Shown piece after piece: positions 35,758-45,600 of a stretch of DNA of 64,000 bases. The DNA is from Humidesulfovibrio sp. (lineage in GTDB: Bacteria > Desulfobacterota > Desulfovibrionia > Desulfovibrionales > Desulfovibrionaceae). The notes beneath the pieces are model-generated. The model searched no databases. It saw only the letters and a list, made by a program, of their open reading frames with translations, and was not told where the DNA came from. The position numbers and the translations under genes were made by a program. Location of the stretch: positions 122,277-186,276 of the forward strand of contig NZ_JAVHLD010000003.1 in NCBI RefSeq assembly GCF_031082295.1. The letters run 5' to 3'. Position 1 is the first letter of the stretch, and each line of letters opens with the position of its first letter.

Positions 35758-38027
35758 TGGGTGAAGGCCTCCGCCTGTCCCTGCGGCTCCTGGGCCGGGG
35801 GCAGGACCTCGTAGATGCGCACCAGGGGGGAGCCCTCGTGCACGAGTTTGAAGTATTGCGCCACCTCGGCCCGGCCGGGGTCGCCGATGAGAAGCTGAAC
35901 GGCCATGCTGTTGTAGGCCACGTCGTCCATGAGCTTCACGCTCTTGGCCACGTCGTTGATGATCAGATGCGGCGCTGCCGGATTGATCGGGAAGATCACA
36001 TGCCGCTTGGCATTGTCCGCGAGCAGGTCCACGCTCTTGACGGGGATGGGCATGCTGCCCGAACGGAAGACCATCACGCCGCGGTTCTGGTCCACGGTGA
36101 AGGCTTCCCTGACGTCCTGGGTCTTGGCGGGAACGCCTTTCCCGGCAACCACGTCCCAGGTGCCATAGAAGCCCATCCAGTGCAGCAGGTTCATGTCCTC
36201 CCAGCAGACAACCAGATACTGGGTGGGCGGCCGCTTCATGGGCTGGTCCGAGACCGCCAGCGCGGCCAGGGTCTGCTGCACCTCCGCAGCGGACATCTTG
36301 TCCCAGCGGCGCGCCGGGTCATAGTTCAGCCCGGCGCTCATGTTGATGATCTGGGCCGCCTGCCGTGGCGAGGACGTCATCAGGGCCAGGGCAGTGGGAT
36401 AAATGTCGCGTCCGGCGTGGCGGCCGCCGTCGATGGGGGTCATGCGCTCGGCATAGTACTGGGTGGCATAGCCGAAATCCCACCAGGTCCAGACCGCGGC
36501 ATCCTTGGGCGCCAGGGTCTTCAGCTTCATCAGCCCCTCGATGTGGAAGGGAGACAGCACCGGAGTCGGCGCCAGGTTGCGGTAATGTCCCACATAGCCC
36601 AGGAGGCAGCCCGCGGCCAGGAGCAGCTGCACCAGCACCAGGGCCGTCGCGCGGATGGCGCTTTGCCGCAGGAGGGCCTTGCCCAGCCAGTGCACCCCAA
36701 GCCCGAGGCCCAGAGCGAAGGACGGTCCGCCGAACATGGCGAAGCGCACGCCCATGAACAGGCTGGCCACACCCAGGGCCGTGAGCGGCAGCAGCAGCAA
36801 GGCGGCCGGGCGAAACGCCAGGACGGCCAGAAGCCCGATTCCGCCCAGCACGCCCAGCCAGGGCGTCACCGAGACCCCGGCGAACAGGGTCGTCCAGTCC
36901 AGCACGTTCTTGGCTTCGCGGATGCTCTGGGTGATGCCGGGGTAGATGGGACCCTGCACGGCCTCCACCCCTCCGGCGGCCTTTGCGGCCGCGGGACCGA
37001 CATCCGCAGCGGGCTTCAGGTAGTTCATGACCTTCGCGGCGAAGGGCCCCAGAGACTCGAACATGCCGCCAAGCACGGCCACGACAAGAAGCAGCGCCAG
37101 CCAGACCCAAGGGTGGTCCAGCAGGGGCCGCAGCCGTTCCGGCTTGCGCCAGAGGACCGCGGCGAGGCCGATGGCGGCGGCCAGCACAAGCATGTCCCGC
37201 GGCGGCAAGGAAAACACGCTATAACTGAAAAGACGCATGCCGCCATAGGCCACCAGGGCGTACACGGTCAGGAGCTTCAGCGCGTCCAGCCTGCGCCCAG
37301 GGCGGCCTGTGGCCGCAGCCAGGATGGCCGCCCCCCAGAAGAGCGCCAGGCCGATGGCGCGGATGTCGTCGTGGGCGAAGTGGGCCACGCGCGCCACCAG
37401 GCCGTACCCCAAGGCCAGCCAGGGCAGCGCTGCCGGGATCGGCTCGCCTTCCTGGCGCTCCTCAGCCGTGGCTCTCCAGCTGCGCCTGCAGCAGAACGAA
37501 AGCAGGTGCGCCAGCATGAAGCCCAGCAGCAGGGGCATCAGCAGGGTGAACGGGTCGGTGTCGAAGTAGCCAAGCCTTGAGCGGTAGTAGAAGCCGGGAG
37601 CAAGCCCCCCGATGAGCCCGGCGGCGATGGCCGCCCGGCGTCCGCCCAGGAGCCAGCCCCAAAGGGCCGTGCCCACGGCGACGAAGCTGGCCAGAAACGC
37701 TGGCGCCCAGAAGGCGATCTTCCACAGCGGCGTTCCGAACACGTTGCTCAGGCTGCGCGCCAGCCACGACAGGCCATATGGCGCGAAGGAGCCCACGCCC
37801 TTTGCTCCGGCCAGCCAGCCGTAGGAATCGTGGGTGGCCAGGATGGTCTCTCCGGCCGCCGAGAGGCCAGGTCCCGACCAGTTGCCCGCGTCCATGAACC
37901 GGATGCCCAGCGTCACCGCGTAGCCAAGAACCGCAACGGCCAGAAGCCATTTCCAGTCCTCGCGCCAGACTGGACGCTCATCCAGAAATTCACTCGCCTC
38001 GACATACTTCTGAGAAAAGGCCGTCAT
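35754..38027 (-). CDS. pglB: PglB/STT3-type oligosaccharyltransferase
   Basis: The 757-residue protein has ~13 hydrophobic segments up to about residue 480 and a periplasmic C-terminal domain. The catalytic signature is W515-W-D-F-G-Y520, a variant of WWDYGY, followed by ERMTPIDGGRHAGRDIYP, as in PglB. The N-terminal loop has THDSYGWLAGAKG and YFDTDPFTLLMPLLLG (metal-binding DxD). It moves a lipid-linked oligosaccharide en bloc to asparagine of periplasmic proteins. A PglB has been described in other Desulfovibrio species. It sits between a secretin gene and an aminotransferase gene. Confidence 0.93.
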   Translation of the reverse strand: MTAFSQKYVEASEFLDERPVWREDWKWLLAVAVLGYAVTLGIRFMDAGNWSGPGLSAAGETILATHDSYGWLAGAKGVGSFAPYGLSWLARSLSNVFGTPLWKIAFWAPAFLASFVAVGTALWGWLLGGRRAAIAAGLIGGLAPGFYYRSRLGYFDTDPFTLLMPLLLGFMLAHLLSFCCRRSWRATAEERQEGEPIPAALPWLALGYGLVARVAHFAHDDIRAIGLALFWGAAILAAATGRPGRRLDALKLLTVYALVAYGGMRLFSYSVFSLPPRDMLVLAAAIGLAAVLWRKPERLRPLLDHPWVWLALLLVVAVLGGMFESLGPFAAKVMNYLKPAADVGPAAAKAAGGVEAVQGPIYPGITQSIREAKNVLDWTTLFAGVSVTPWLGVLGGIGLLAVLAFRPAALLLLPLTALGVASLFMGVRFAMFGGPSFALGLGLGVHWLGKALLRQSAIRATALVLVQLLLAAGCLLGYVGHYRNLAPTPVLSPFHIEGLMKLKTLAPKDAAVWTWWDFGYATQYYAERMTPIDGGRHAGRDIYPTALALMTSSPRQAAQIINMSAGLNYDPARRWDKMSAAEVQQTLAALAVSDQPMKRPPTQYLVVCWEDMNLLHWMGFYGTWDVVAGKGVPAKTQDVREAFTVDQNRGVMVFRSGSMPIPVKSVDLLADNAKRHVIFPINPAAPHLIINDVAKSVKLMDDVAYNSMAVQLLIGDPGRAEVAQYFKLVHEGSPLVRIYEVLPPAQEPQGQAEAFTQ

Positions 38028-38043
38028 GCCGTTGCCGCCCGCC

Positions 38044-39711
38044 TTATGGTTTTGATTCGCTCAAGCTCCGGCTCGCGCCGGGTGCGCTCTGCGCGTTACG
38101 GACCACTGTCGTCACAAGAACGATGCCAAGCCGCCTTGGCCCAGCCTGGCTCTTCCCCGCCGCCTGCCCGGCGCCAAGCTCCTGGGACTGGAGGAGCAGC
38201 AGCGCTCCCTCGGGCAGATGGACCTCCGCCACCTGCTGCCGCCCCGGCAAAGACGCTTCCTCCAGGCTCACGCGCAGGCGCACCTGCGTCCCGTCGGCGT
38301 CCTGCAGCGGAGTAAAGGACAGCCGTTGGAGTTCCGCCTCCGGCCCCTGGGCAGCGCCCGGCGCTGCCGCAGGCTCGGGCCGGGTGATGCCGAGGCGCAT
38401 TTCGCCTCCGTCGGGCACCGCCGCCCTGGGCCGGGCCAGCACCCGCACCTCGGGGTCCTGCGCCAGCAGCGCGGCCAGCGCGTCCAACAAGGCCGAGCCG
38501 GAAGCGGCGTTGCCCACCGCGTTCCCGCGCAGGCTCAGGCCCGCGCCCACCGCCCCCAGGGCAAAGCCACGCCCGCCGGCGGGCGCGTCCACGGGCGGAT
38601 TGGCCAGCGCCGCAACGCCGCCGCCAGGAGCGGGGAGCACCGCCAGCAGCGCATCCCGCTCGGAAAACCTCGCCGGAAGCTCCAGCACCAGCGCCTCCAC
38701 CAACACACGCGGCTTCGGCTGGTCCAGGTCCGCCACCAGGCGCTCCACCCGCGCCATGAACTCCGGTTCGGCCAGCACCACCACCGCGCCAGCCTGGCCG
38801 TCCACGCTCACGCGCAGACCGCCCAGGCGCTTGTCCGCGGCAGCCAGTTCCCCGATGGCGGCGGCCACCTTGTCGGCCTTGGCGTAGCGCAGGCGGAAGG
38901 CCTTGAGGCCCGGGGCCTCGCGTCCGCCAGCGTCCACCCTGGCCAGCAGGTGCCGGGCCTGGTCGAGCTGCGCGACGCTCCCGGCCAGGAGCAGGGAGTT
39001 GCTCCACTCCAGCGCCTGGACGACAGGCGCCGGGCCAGGCAAGCCCCGAAAATGCATGTCCAGCTTGCGCGCGGCCAGGCGCGCCTCGACACGCCCCAGC
39101 GGCATCAGCTCAAGCTCGGACCCCGCGGGCGCGTCGTCAAGGGCGGTCAGCACCGCGCGCGCGCGCGCCACCCGCTCGGCCTGGTCGCGCAGGACCAGCC
39201 ACTGGCCCGTCCCGGCGACGACCTGCCCGGTGTCGGAGCGCACGCGCTCCAGCACGCCGGCCCCCTGGCGCGGCGACACTCCCGGCCCGAGCCGCTGCGC
39301 CAAGATCTGCGTCGGCCCCTGGGGCGGCGCCGGGTGCCCCTGCTCGGGCAGCAGATACAACAGCTCGCCCCGCGCAATGGCCGTTAGCCCCGCCACCCCC
39401 AGCACCAGACCCTGCATCTCAGCCAACTCGGCCGCGTCCACCCCCTGCCGGGAGACGAGCGTCACCGTGGCGTCGGGCAGCTGGTCCTGGCGGAACACCG
39501 GGTTCTTGCCAGAAAACTGGCCCATGAACAAAAGAAAATCCTTGAACGCCGCCCCCTCCAGCCCGACCCGGAGCCCCCCGCCGCCGACAGCGGCCCCGGC
39601 AGCGGCCTCGGCCTTGGCCTCTGGCGCGAGCGAAAGCCCCAGCCCGAAAAAAAGGCTGAAAAAAAGGGCGGCAATAAGTCCACAGGTGCGAGGCGCTTGC
39701 GCGCGAGCCAT
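38044..39711 (-). CDS. gspD: GspD-like secretin (short)
   Basis: The start at 39711 gives 555 residues with a signal peptide (LIAALFFSLFFGLGLSLAPE, cleaved near AKAEA). Periplasmic N-domains follow (FKDFLLFMGQFSGKNPVF resembles N0; FRLRYAKADKVAAAIGELAA resembles N1/N2). The secretin core has PRVLVEALVLELPARF, a glycine/alanine-rich gate region (GRGFALGAVGAGLSLRGNAV) and VRVLARPRAAVPDGGEM. The sequence is strongly Ala/Gly/Leu-rich and shorter than most GspD proteins (~650). It forms the outer-membrane channel of a type II secretion or related system. GspE, F and the pseudopilins are not in the window. Confidence 0.75.
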   Translation of the reverse strand: MARAQAPRTCGLIAALFFSLFFGLGLSLAPEAKAEAAAGAAVGGGGLRVGLEGAAFKDFLLFMGQFSGKNPVFRQDQLPDATVTLVSRQGVDAAELAEMQGLVLGVAGLTAIARGELLYLLPEQGHPAPPQGPTQILAQRLGPGVSPRQGAGVLERVRSDTGQVVAGTGQWLVLRDQAERVARARAVLTALDDAPAGSELELMPLGRVEARLAARKLDMHFRGLPGPAPVVQALEWSNSLLLAGSVAQLDQARHLLARVDAGGREAPGLKAFRLRYAKADKVAAAIGELAAADKRLGGLRVSVDGQAGAVVVLAEPEFMARVERLVADLDQPKPRVLVEALVLELPARFSERDALLAVLPAPGGGVAALANPPVDAPAGGRGFALGAVGAGLSLRGNAVGNAASGSALLDALAALLAQDPEVRVLARPRAAVPDGGEMRLGITRPEPAAAPGAAQGPEAELQRLSFTPLQDADGTQVRLRVSLEEASLPGRQQVAEVHLPEGALLLLQSQELGAGQAAGKSQAGPRRLGIVLVTTVVRNAQSAPGASRSLSESKP

Positions 39712-39809
39712 GCGATTGCCCCCTGCGGCCACCGGGCAGTCCCGCGCGGCCAAGGCTTCAGGTGCGTGTCAAACGCTCAATAGTATCCGGTTTTGCGCCG
39801 AAGGGCAAT

Positions 39810-40637
39810 TCACTCGGGCAGTGCGGCCTGGCCCAGAATATCGCCAAGGCTGCCCGTGCTGGTGAAGGGCAGGGCCTCGCGGCCTCGGATGAGTTCGCCG
39901 CTGACGGCGTAGGGGGAGCCCAGCAGGTTCTGCCGATGCAGGGCGACGGTGCCCTCGACGCGCACCTGCACGGGCTCGCGCAGGGTGAAGGAGCGGATGC
40001 GCAGGCTGTCCGGCTGGTACTCCAGGGCCAGGGCCACGTCGCCCAGCCACAGGCTGCCGGGCAGCGTCAGCGACACCCCGCGCAGGTCGAGGAAGCCTTT
40101 TTCCAGAACGCGCTGCTCGTGCTTGAACACTCCGTCGCTGCGCACGTCCACGCTGCCCTGGATGTCGCGGCGGCCCAGGCAGGACAAGTTGACCTGGCCC
40201 TGGCAGTCGAAGGCCCCGGAGCCGAAATAGACCAGCCGGGCCTCGCGCCCGCCGCTGTCCACCCGCAGGGTCAGCCGCGGGGTGACGCTCAGGCGCACGT
40301 CCACCCACTGCATCCGGGGCGAAACGTTCCAGCCGGCCGCCTCGACGGACAAGCCGTTGACCCGGAAGCCGAGCATCGCCGCGCGGTCCACGTTCTGCCA
40401 GGTCATGCGCAGCTCCGGGTGGGTCGCGGCGTAGCGCTTCAGCGCCAGGTGCCAGATGGTGTCCCAGGGGAGGTAGAGCACCAGCCCGGCCAGAAACCCC
40501 GCGCACAGCGCCACGAAACCGGCCCCGCGCAGGATGCGCCGCGCGAGCGAGCCGCCCTCTTCCGGGCATTCCTGCCCCGCATGGACAGACGCTTCGGCGT
40601 TGGCCGGCGGTGTTTCTTGAGTGCTCATATGCGCCAT
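39810..40637 (-). CDS. gspN: Type II secretion system protein GspN
   Basis: The 275-residue protein has an N-terminal membrane helix at ~45-63 (GAGFVALCAGFLAGLVLYLP) right before PWDTIWHLALKRYAATHPEL, a typical GspN opening. A beta-rich remainder has MTWQNVDRAAMLGFRVNGLS and GSLWLGDVALALEYQPDSLR. GspN is a bitopic inner-membrane accessory protein of some type II systems, including those of Desulfovibrio relatives. Two ATGs are possible (40637 and 40628), and either is three codons from the other. It lies between the gspD-like and gspM-like genes. Confidence 0.75.
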   Translation of the reverse strand: MAHMSTQETPPANAEASVHAGQECPEEGGSLARRILRGAGFVALCAGFLAGLVLYLPWDTIWHLALKRYAATHPELRMTWQNVDRAAMLGFRVNGLSVEAAGWNVSPRMQWVDVRLSVTPRLTLRVDSGGREARLVYFGSGAFDCQGQVNLSCLGRRDIQGSVDVRSDGVFKHEQRVLEKGFLDLRGVSLTLPGSLWLGDVALALEYQPDSLRIRSFTLREPVQVRVEGTVALHRQNLLGSPYAVSGELIRGREALPFTSTGSLGDILGQAALPE

Positions 40638-40640
40638 GCC

Positions 40641-41135
40641 CTAGTGCGCCAGGACCAGTTCCAGGTCCACGCGCTTGTCCGTGCTCGACCGAAGAAAGAT
40701 GTGCCCAGACTCTGTGGAGAGCCCGGCCTGCAGGCGCAGGTCGCGCAGAACATCCACCAGCTCGCGCAGGTTCAAGCCCCGCGCGGTCATGCTCAGCCGT
40801 TCCGGCCCCTGGATGCCCGGCAGAGGCAGGATGCGCAGCCGCTCCGGCCCGATGCCCGCGGACTGGGCCACCTGCTCGGCGGCCTGCAGCGGGGCGGCGT
40901 TGCCCAGGGCCATGTGGCGCTTGCGCAGGTCCATGATCTCCGCGGCCAGGGGGGCCACGGCGACGTAGGTCTGGCCCGCGTCCTCATACGCCTTCTCGGC
41001 CACGCGGGTAAAGGCCGAAAGCACCGCCCAGGCCGCGATGAGGCCGACGCCCCAGGCCAGCACCAATATCCGCCACAGGCGCCGCTGGGCCGAGGCCGTG
41101 AGGTGCGTCAGGCGCGCCATCCGCTGCCAGGTCAT
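40641..41135 (-). CDS. gspM: GspM-like type II secretion protein
   Basis: The 164-residue protein has one membrane helix at ~22-42 (ILVLAWGVGLIAAWAVLSAF) after a basic N-terminus, then a coiled segment (FTRVAEKAYEDAGQTYVAVA, PLAAEIMDLRKRHMALGN) and a small alpha/beta domain ending SMTARGLNLRELVDVLRDL. That layout matches GspM, the inner-membrane platform partner of GspL. Its start overlaps the gspL-like stop by four bases. Confidence 0.72.
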   Translation of the reverse strand: MTWQRMARLTHLTASAQRRLWRILVLAWGVGLIAAWAVLSAFTRVAEKAYEDAGQTYVAVAPLAAEIMDLRKRHMALGNAAPLQAAEQVAQSAGIGPERLRILPLPGIQGPERLSMTARGLNLRELVDVLRDLRLQAGLSTESGHIFLRSSTDKRVDLELVLAH

Positions 41136-41674
41136 TGGTCCACCTTCGGCGGCGCCGCGCGGTCGCGGGCCTTCACGGAGAATTCAAAACGCACCGGGAT
41201 CTGGGCTGCCTCGCTGGAACTCAGGGAGAAGTTGAACAGGCCCTCGGTGGCCAGGGCCGACTGGTAGCGCTCAAGGTCCTGAACGCTTGAGGCCGTGCCG
41301 CCGACCACTCCGGTCTGCCCGGCCATGGACACGGAGAGGATGCGCACCCCCTCCGGCGCGCGCCGCGAGAGCGCCGCCAAAAGCTCCACCAGGTCCAGGC
41401 GCTGCGAGGCCTCGGCCCTGAGCTTGCCCAGCTCGAACTGCAGCCGCCCGTAGGGCGACTTGCCAGGATCGGCGCCCAGGGCGCGCACGTAGACCTCGTG
41501 CACGGCGCGCTCCATGCGCTCGGCCCGGGAGTACTCCTGCCACCAACGCACGGCTTGTCCGGCGCAGAAGAGCGTCCCGGCCAGGGTGACGGCCATGAGG
41601 ATGCGCCCGTAGCGGCGGTGCTCGGTCTCCGGCAGGCATTGATGCCCGTTGCTGGTTGCGCCCTGGGTCTTCAT
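41132..41674 (-). CDS. Short GspL/PilN-like protein lacking the cytoplasmic domain
   Basis: The 180-residue product has a basic N-terminus, one membrane helix at ~26-42 (ILMAVTLAGTLFCAGQAVRW), a helical stretch (YSRAERMERAVHEVYVRAL) and a ferredoxin-like fold with GVRILSVSMAGQTGVVGGT and FNFSLSSSEAAQIPVRFEFS. This is the periplasmic part expected of GspL, or of PilN. A full GspL is about 400 residues with an actin-like cytoplasmic domain that binds the GspE ATPase; that domain is absent and no fragment of it is seen upstream. The gene is tightly coupled to gspM, so it is probably functional as a minimal version. Confidence 0.68.
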   Translation of the reverse strand: MKTQGATSNGHQCLPETEHRRYGRILMAVTLAGTLFCAGQAVRWWQEYSRAERMERAVHEVYVRALGADPGKSPYGRLQFELGKLRAEASQRLDLVELLAALSRRAPEGVRILSVSMAGQTGVVGGTASSVQDLERYQSALATEGLFNFSLSSSEAAQIPVRFEFSVKARDRAAPPKVDQ

Positions 41675-41701
41675 TTCATCTCGTCAAAAGGTTGGCGCGC
41701 A

Positions 41702-42604
41702 TCAGGAGCGCGCGGACACACAGGGTAGAGGATTCCCGCTGGCCGGTCCAGGGGCGGCTGAGCTCCCGGGCTGGCCGGGCAGGCCGGTCTGCTCGCGCAG
41801 GATGGGGATGAGCCCGCGCCCGAAAGGCTCGGCCCAGCGCTCGCCGCGCAAGAGCCCCCGAGCCCAGGCCCGGGTCCAGGGGGAGAAAAAGGCCGGGTTG
41901 TCCAGCACAATCCGCGCCTTGGACGCGCCGTCGTGCTTGAGCGCGGACTGGAAATAGCCCTGCCGGTGCAGGTTGTAAATCAACCGCGGGCCCTTGACCC
42001 GCGTGAAGCGCGCCCCGGCCAGGGCCGCCTGAACCCAGAAGTCCCAATCCTCGTAGCCGGTTGCGCTGCGGTAACGGGCGCCCCGTTCGTACACGGTGCG
42101 GCGCATGAGCGAGGCCGTGTGCAGAAAGTTCTGGTTGGACAGCAGCAGAGGGCTGAAATCAGGCGGCTCCACCTCGCGGCGCTCGACGCCGTTGTCCTCG
42201 ATATAGCCGGTGTAGGCGACCTCCGCCTGTGCCGTGCCCAGGGCGTCCAGGCAGCCCGACAGGAAGCCCGGCAGGAGCTGGTCGTCCGGGTCCAGGCAGA
42301 GCAGGTGCTCGCCACCGGCCAGCTCCAGGCCCGCGTTGCGCACCGGACCGGGCCGCCCAACCCGAGAGAGGGCGATGGCCTGCCAGGAACCGAAGGGCAT
42401 GCAGCCCAGAAGCGTGCGCGCCACGTCGAGAGATCCGTCGCTGCTTTCGTCGTCCACAAAAATGACTTCCAGCGCCGCCGGGTCGACCTGCTGGGCCAGC
42501 AGGGAGTCCAGGCAACGCGGCAGGAAACGGGCGTAGTCATGGCAGGGAATGATGACGCTCACCAGCGGACGCGGCGCGCGCGCCGTGCGCAGAACGGCGC
42601 TCAT
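41702..42604 (-). CDS. Family 2 glycosyltransferase
   Basis: The start at MSAVLRTARAPRPLVSVI gives 300 residues. GT2 motifs are VSVIIPCHDYARFLPRCLDS, VIFVDDESSDGS, the DxD-type LLCLDPDDQLLPGFLSG and GYEDWDFWVQAALAG. It probably acts on the sugar assembled for PglB or on the adjacent surface glycan. It is the rightmost gene of the leftward secretion/glycosylation group and is divergent from the hybrid kinase gene (50 bases apart), so it may be the operon's first gene. Confidence 0.87.
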   Translation of the reverse strand: MSAVLRTARAPRPLVSVIIPCHDYARFLPRCLDSLLAQQVDPAALEVIFVDDESSDGSLDVARTLLGCMPFGSWQAIALSRVGRPGPVRNAGLELAGGEHLLCLDPDDQLLPGFLSGCLDALGTAQAEVAYTGYIEDNGVERREVEPPDFSPLLLSNQNFLHTASLMRRTVYERGARYRSATGYEDWDFWVQAALAGARFTRVKGPRLIYNLHRQGYFQSALKHDGASKARIVLDNPAFFSPWTRAWARGLLRGERWAEPFGRGLIPILREQTGLPGQPGSSAAPGPASGNPLPCVSARS

Positions 42605-42654
42605 GACCGTGCTCCAGGCGCCGCGGGGCATTGTGCCGCCGCGCCAAGAATGAT

Positions 42655-45600
42655 ATGCGTCGCCCCAGGGGCGCGAGCACGCGCTCCGCCCAGAGGTGCG
42701 CTCACTTGCGATCGTCCTTCTATCACAACCTCACCTTCCGCCTGGTCCTTTTGGTCCTGCTGTGTCTTGCGCCCGCCATCGTCGCCGCGGTTTTTCAAAA
42801 CAGCGACTACCGCGAACATCTGCACGCCGAGGCCGTGCAAAAAGTGCAAACCCGCGCCGACCAGTTGGCCGGACAGGGCCGACTCATCCTCGCCGGGGGG
42901 CGCCAAATGCTCGACGGGTTGTCCCGCCTTCCGGCAATGCAGCGCCCCGCCGATGCGTCCATGTCTTCGCTCCTGCAGTCGATCGTCAGCCCTTCCCCGG
43001 ACTATCCGGTGTGCAACCTGTACACCACCACGGGACTCATGGTCGCCAGCTCCGTGCCGGGAGCCAAGCCCTTCAGCGCCGCGGACAGGCTCTGGTTCCA
43101 GAGCGTGCTGACCACCCTCGGCTGCACCCAGGCCGAGTACGTCCTGGGCCGCGCCTCCGGGCTTCCGGTCATGGTGCTCGGCTGCCCGGTGCTGGACCAG
43201 GCCGGGAAGCTGGTCGCCGTCATGAGCATCAGCACCAGCTTCGACTGGTTCCACAGGCTGGCAGCGACCCTTGCGCTGCCGCCGGATTCCGCCGTGTGCA
43301 TCGTGGACGCAGCCGGGGAAATCCGTGCCCACTACCCAGCGCACAACTCTGACCTTGCAAAATATATTCCCGATTCGCGAGGAGTTTTGAACCGGGTGCG
43401 CCAGGGCGAAACAATCCTCAAGGAGGTGGACCAGGACGGAGTGGAGCGCATCTACGCCTACAGCCCCCTTTCCTCCCAGCCTGGACGCGAGCTGTTCGTC
43501 CGCGTGGGCATCCCGGTGGCGAACACTTTCGCCCCGGCCGACGCCAACGCCCGGCGCAACGTCCTGGCGCTGCTGGCCGCTGCGAGCTTGAGCCTGCTGG
43601 CCGCGGCGCTCATCACCAGGTCCATCCTCAAGCCTGTGGGCGGCATCCTCAAGACCGTCCGGGAGCTTGAGGCTGGCGACCTGTCGGCCCGCGTCCACAG
43701 CCAGGCCAGCGGCGAACTGGACCAGGTGGCCGACGCCGTGAACGCCATGGCCGACGCCGTGCAGGCCTCCGACGCCAAGCTGCGCGCTTCGGAGCAGCGC
43801 CTGCGCCAGTTCCTGGAGGATTCGGCCGAGGGGTACTTCTCAAGTTCCGTTGAGGGACGTTTCGTGGAGGCCAACGCCGCCCACTTTAAGATGTTCGGCT
43901 ACGACTCGCTGGAGCAGATGCAGGCCGAGGTCAGCGACATCGGGCGCCAGCTCTATGTCGACCCGGGGCGACGGGATGAGTTGCTGCGCCTGTTGCGCGC
44001 CGAAGGCCGCGTCACACGCTTCGAGCATGAAGCCTTCCGCCGGGACGGTTCCACCGTCTGGACCGAACTCACCGCGCGCGCGCTCTACGACGAAGCGGGC
44101 AACATCATCGGCATGCAGGGCTTCTCCACGGACATCACCAAGCGCCGCGAGATGGAGCTGATGCTGCAACGCTCCAACGAACGCTTCCTGCGCGTGCTGC
44201 AAAACCAGGCCGACGCCATCTTCGTGGCCGACGCCGAAACCGACGTGGTGCTTTTCGCCAACAAGGCGGCCCACAGCTTTGCAGACCACGACATCGTCGG
44301 GCGGTGCTGCTGGGAGGTCGTGCGCGGCGGCGAGGCCCAGTGCAAGAAATGCCCGCGCAAGCGGCTTCTGGACGAGCACGGCGAACCCCTGGGCGTGCAC
44401 ACGCGGGAGGAGCACGACGAAGCGACCGACACCTGGACGCTGGTGCGCGTGCAGGCCATCCGCTGGGTCGACGGACGCCTGGTGCGCCTGGAAACCCTCA
44501 CCGACATCACCGCCATCAAGCGCGCCCAGGAAGAGCTGCGCATCACCAGCGAGCATCTGCGCGGCATCCTCGAGACCACCCCGGCGCTCATCACCATACG
44601 CGACCGCGAGGGCCGCTTCCTGGTCGCCAGCAGGCGCCTTGAGGAAATCTGGGGCCGCCCGGCCAGCGAGGCCCTCGGCAAGACCCTCGAGGAAGTCTAT
44701 CCGCCGGAGCTCTCGGCCACCGCCCGCAAGGAGGACAAGGACATCCTGGCCGCCGGGCTGCCGCTGACCAAGATCGCGGACATTCCCATGAACGGCGGGC
44801 GCGTCGTCACCCTGCTCATCACCAAGTTCCCCCTGCGCGACCAGAACGGCGAGCCCGACAAGATCTGCACCATCGCCACGGACATCACCGAGCGCGTGCG
44901 GCTTGAGCGCGAGCTGCGCGCCGCCAAGGAGGCCGCCGAGAAGGCCAATCGCGCCAAGAGCGACTTCCTGGCAAAGATGAGCCACGAGATACGCACGCCG
45001 CTGAACGCCGTGCTGGGCTTCTCCGAGCTGGCCGAAATGGCCGACTCGCCTCTGGATCGCAACCGCGCCCTCAACTCCCTGCGCGAGTCCGGGCGCACCC
45101 TGCTGGCCCTGGTCAACGACATCCTCGACCTCTCCCGCGTGGAGAGCGGCAGCCTGAGCCTGGAGCGCGTCCCCTTCGACCTGCGCCAGCTCGTGGAAAG
45201 CTCCGTGGAGCACCTGGCCGTAGAGGCCGGGCGCAAGGGCCTCACCCTCACGGCCACCATCGGAAGCGACGTGCCCGACTATGTCAGCGGCGACCCGCAG
45301 CGCCTGCGCCAAATCCTCGTCAACCTGACGGCCAACGCCGTCAAGTTCACCCAGGAGGGCGAGGTCGACATCCGCGTGGAGAAGGTCGGGCCGAACTCTC
45401 CGCCCCGGGCCAAGAGCCCTTCCGGCGCGCTCATGGGCGGGGTGCAGCTGCTGCTGCGCGTCAGGGACACCGGCATCGGCATCCCCCCCGAGGTGCAGCA
45501 CCTGGTGTTCGAAAACTTCACCCAGGCCGACAGCTCCACCTCGCGCAAGTATGGCGGCACCGGGCTCGGCCTGGCCATCTGCAGGCAGCTGGTCCGCTTC

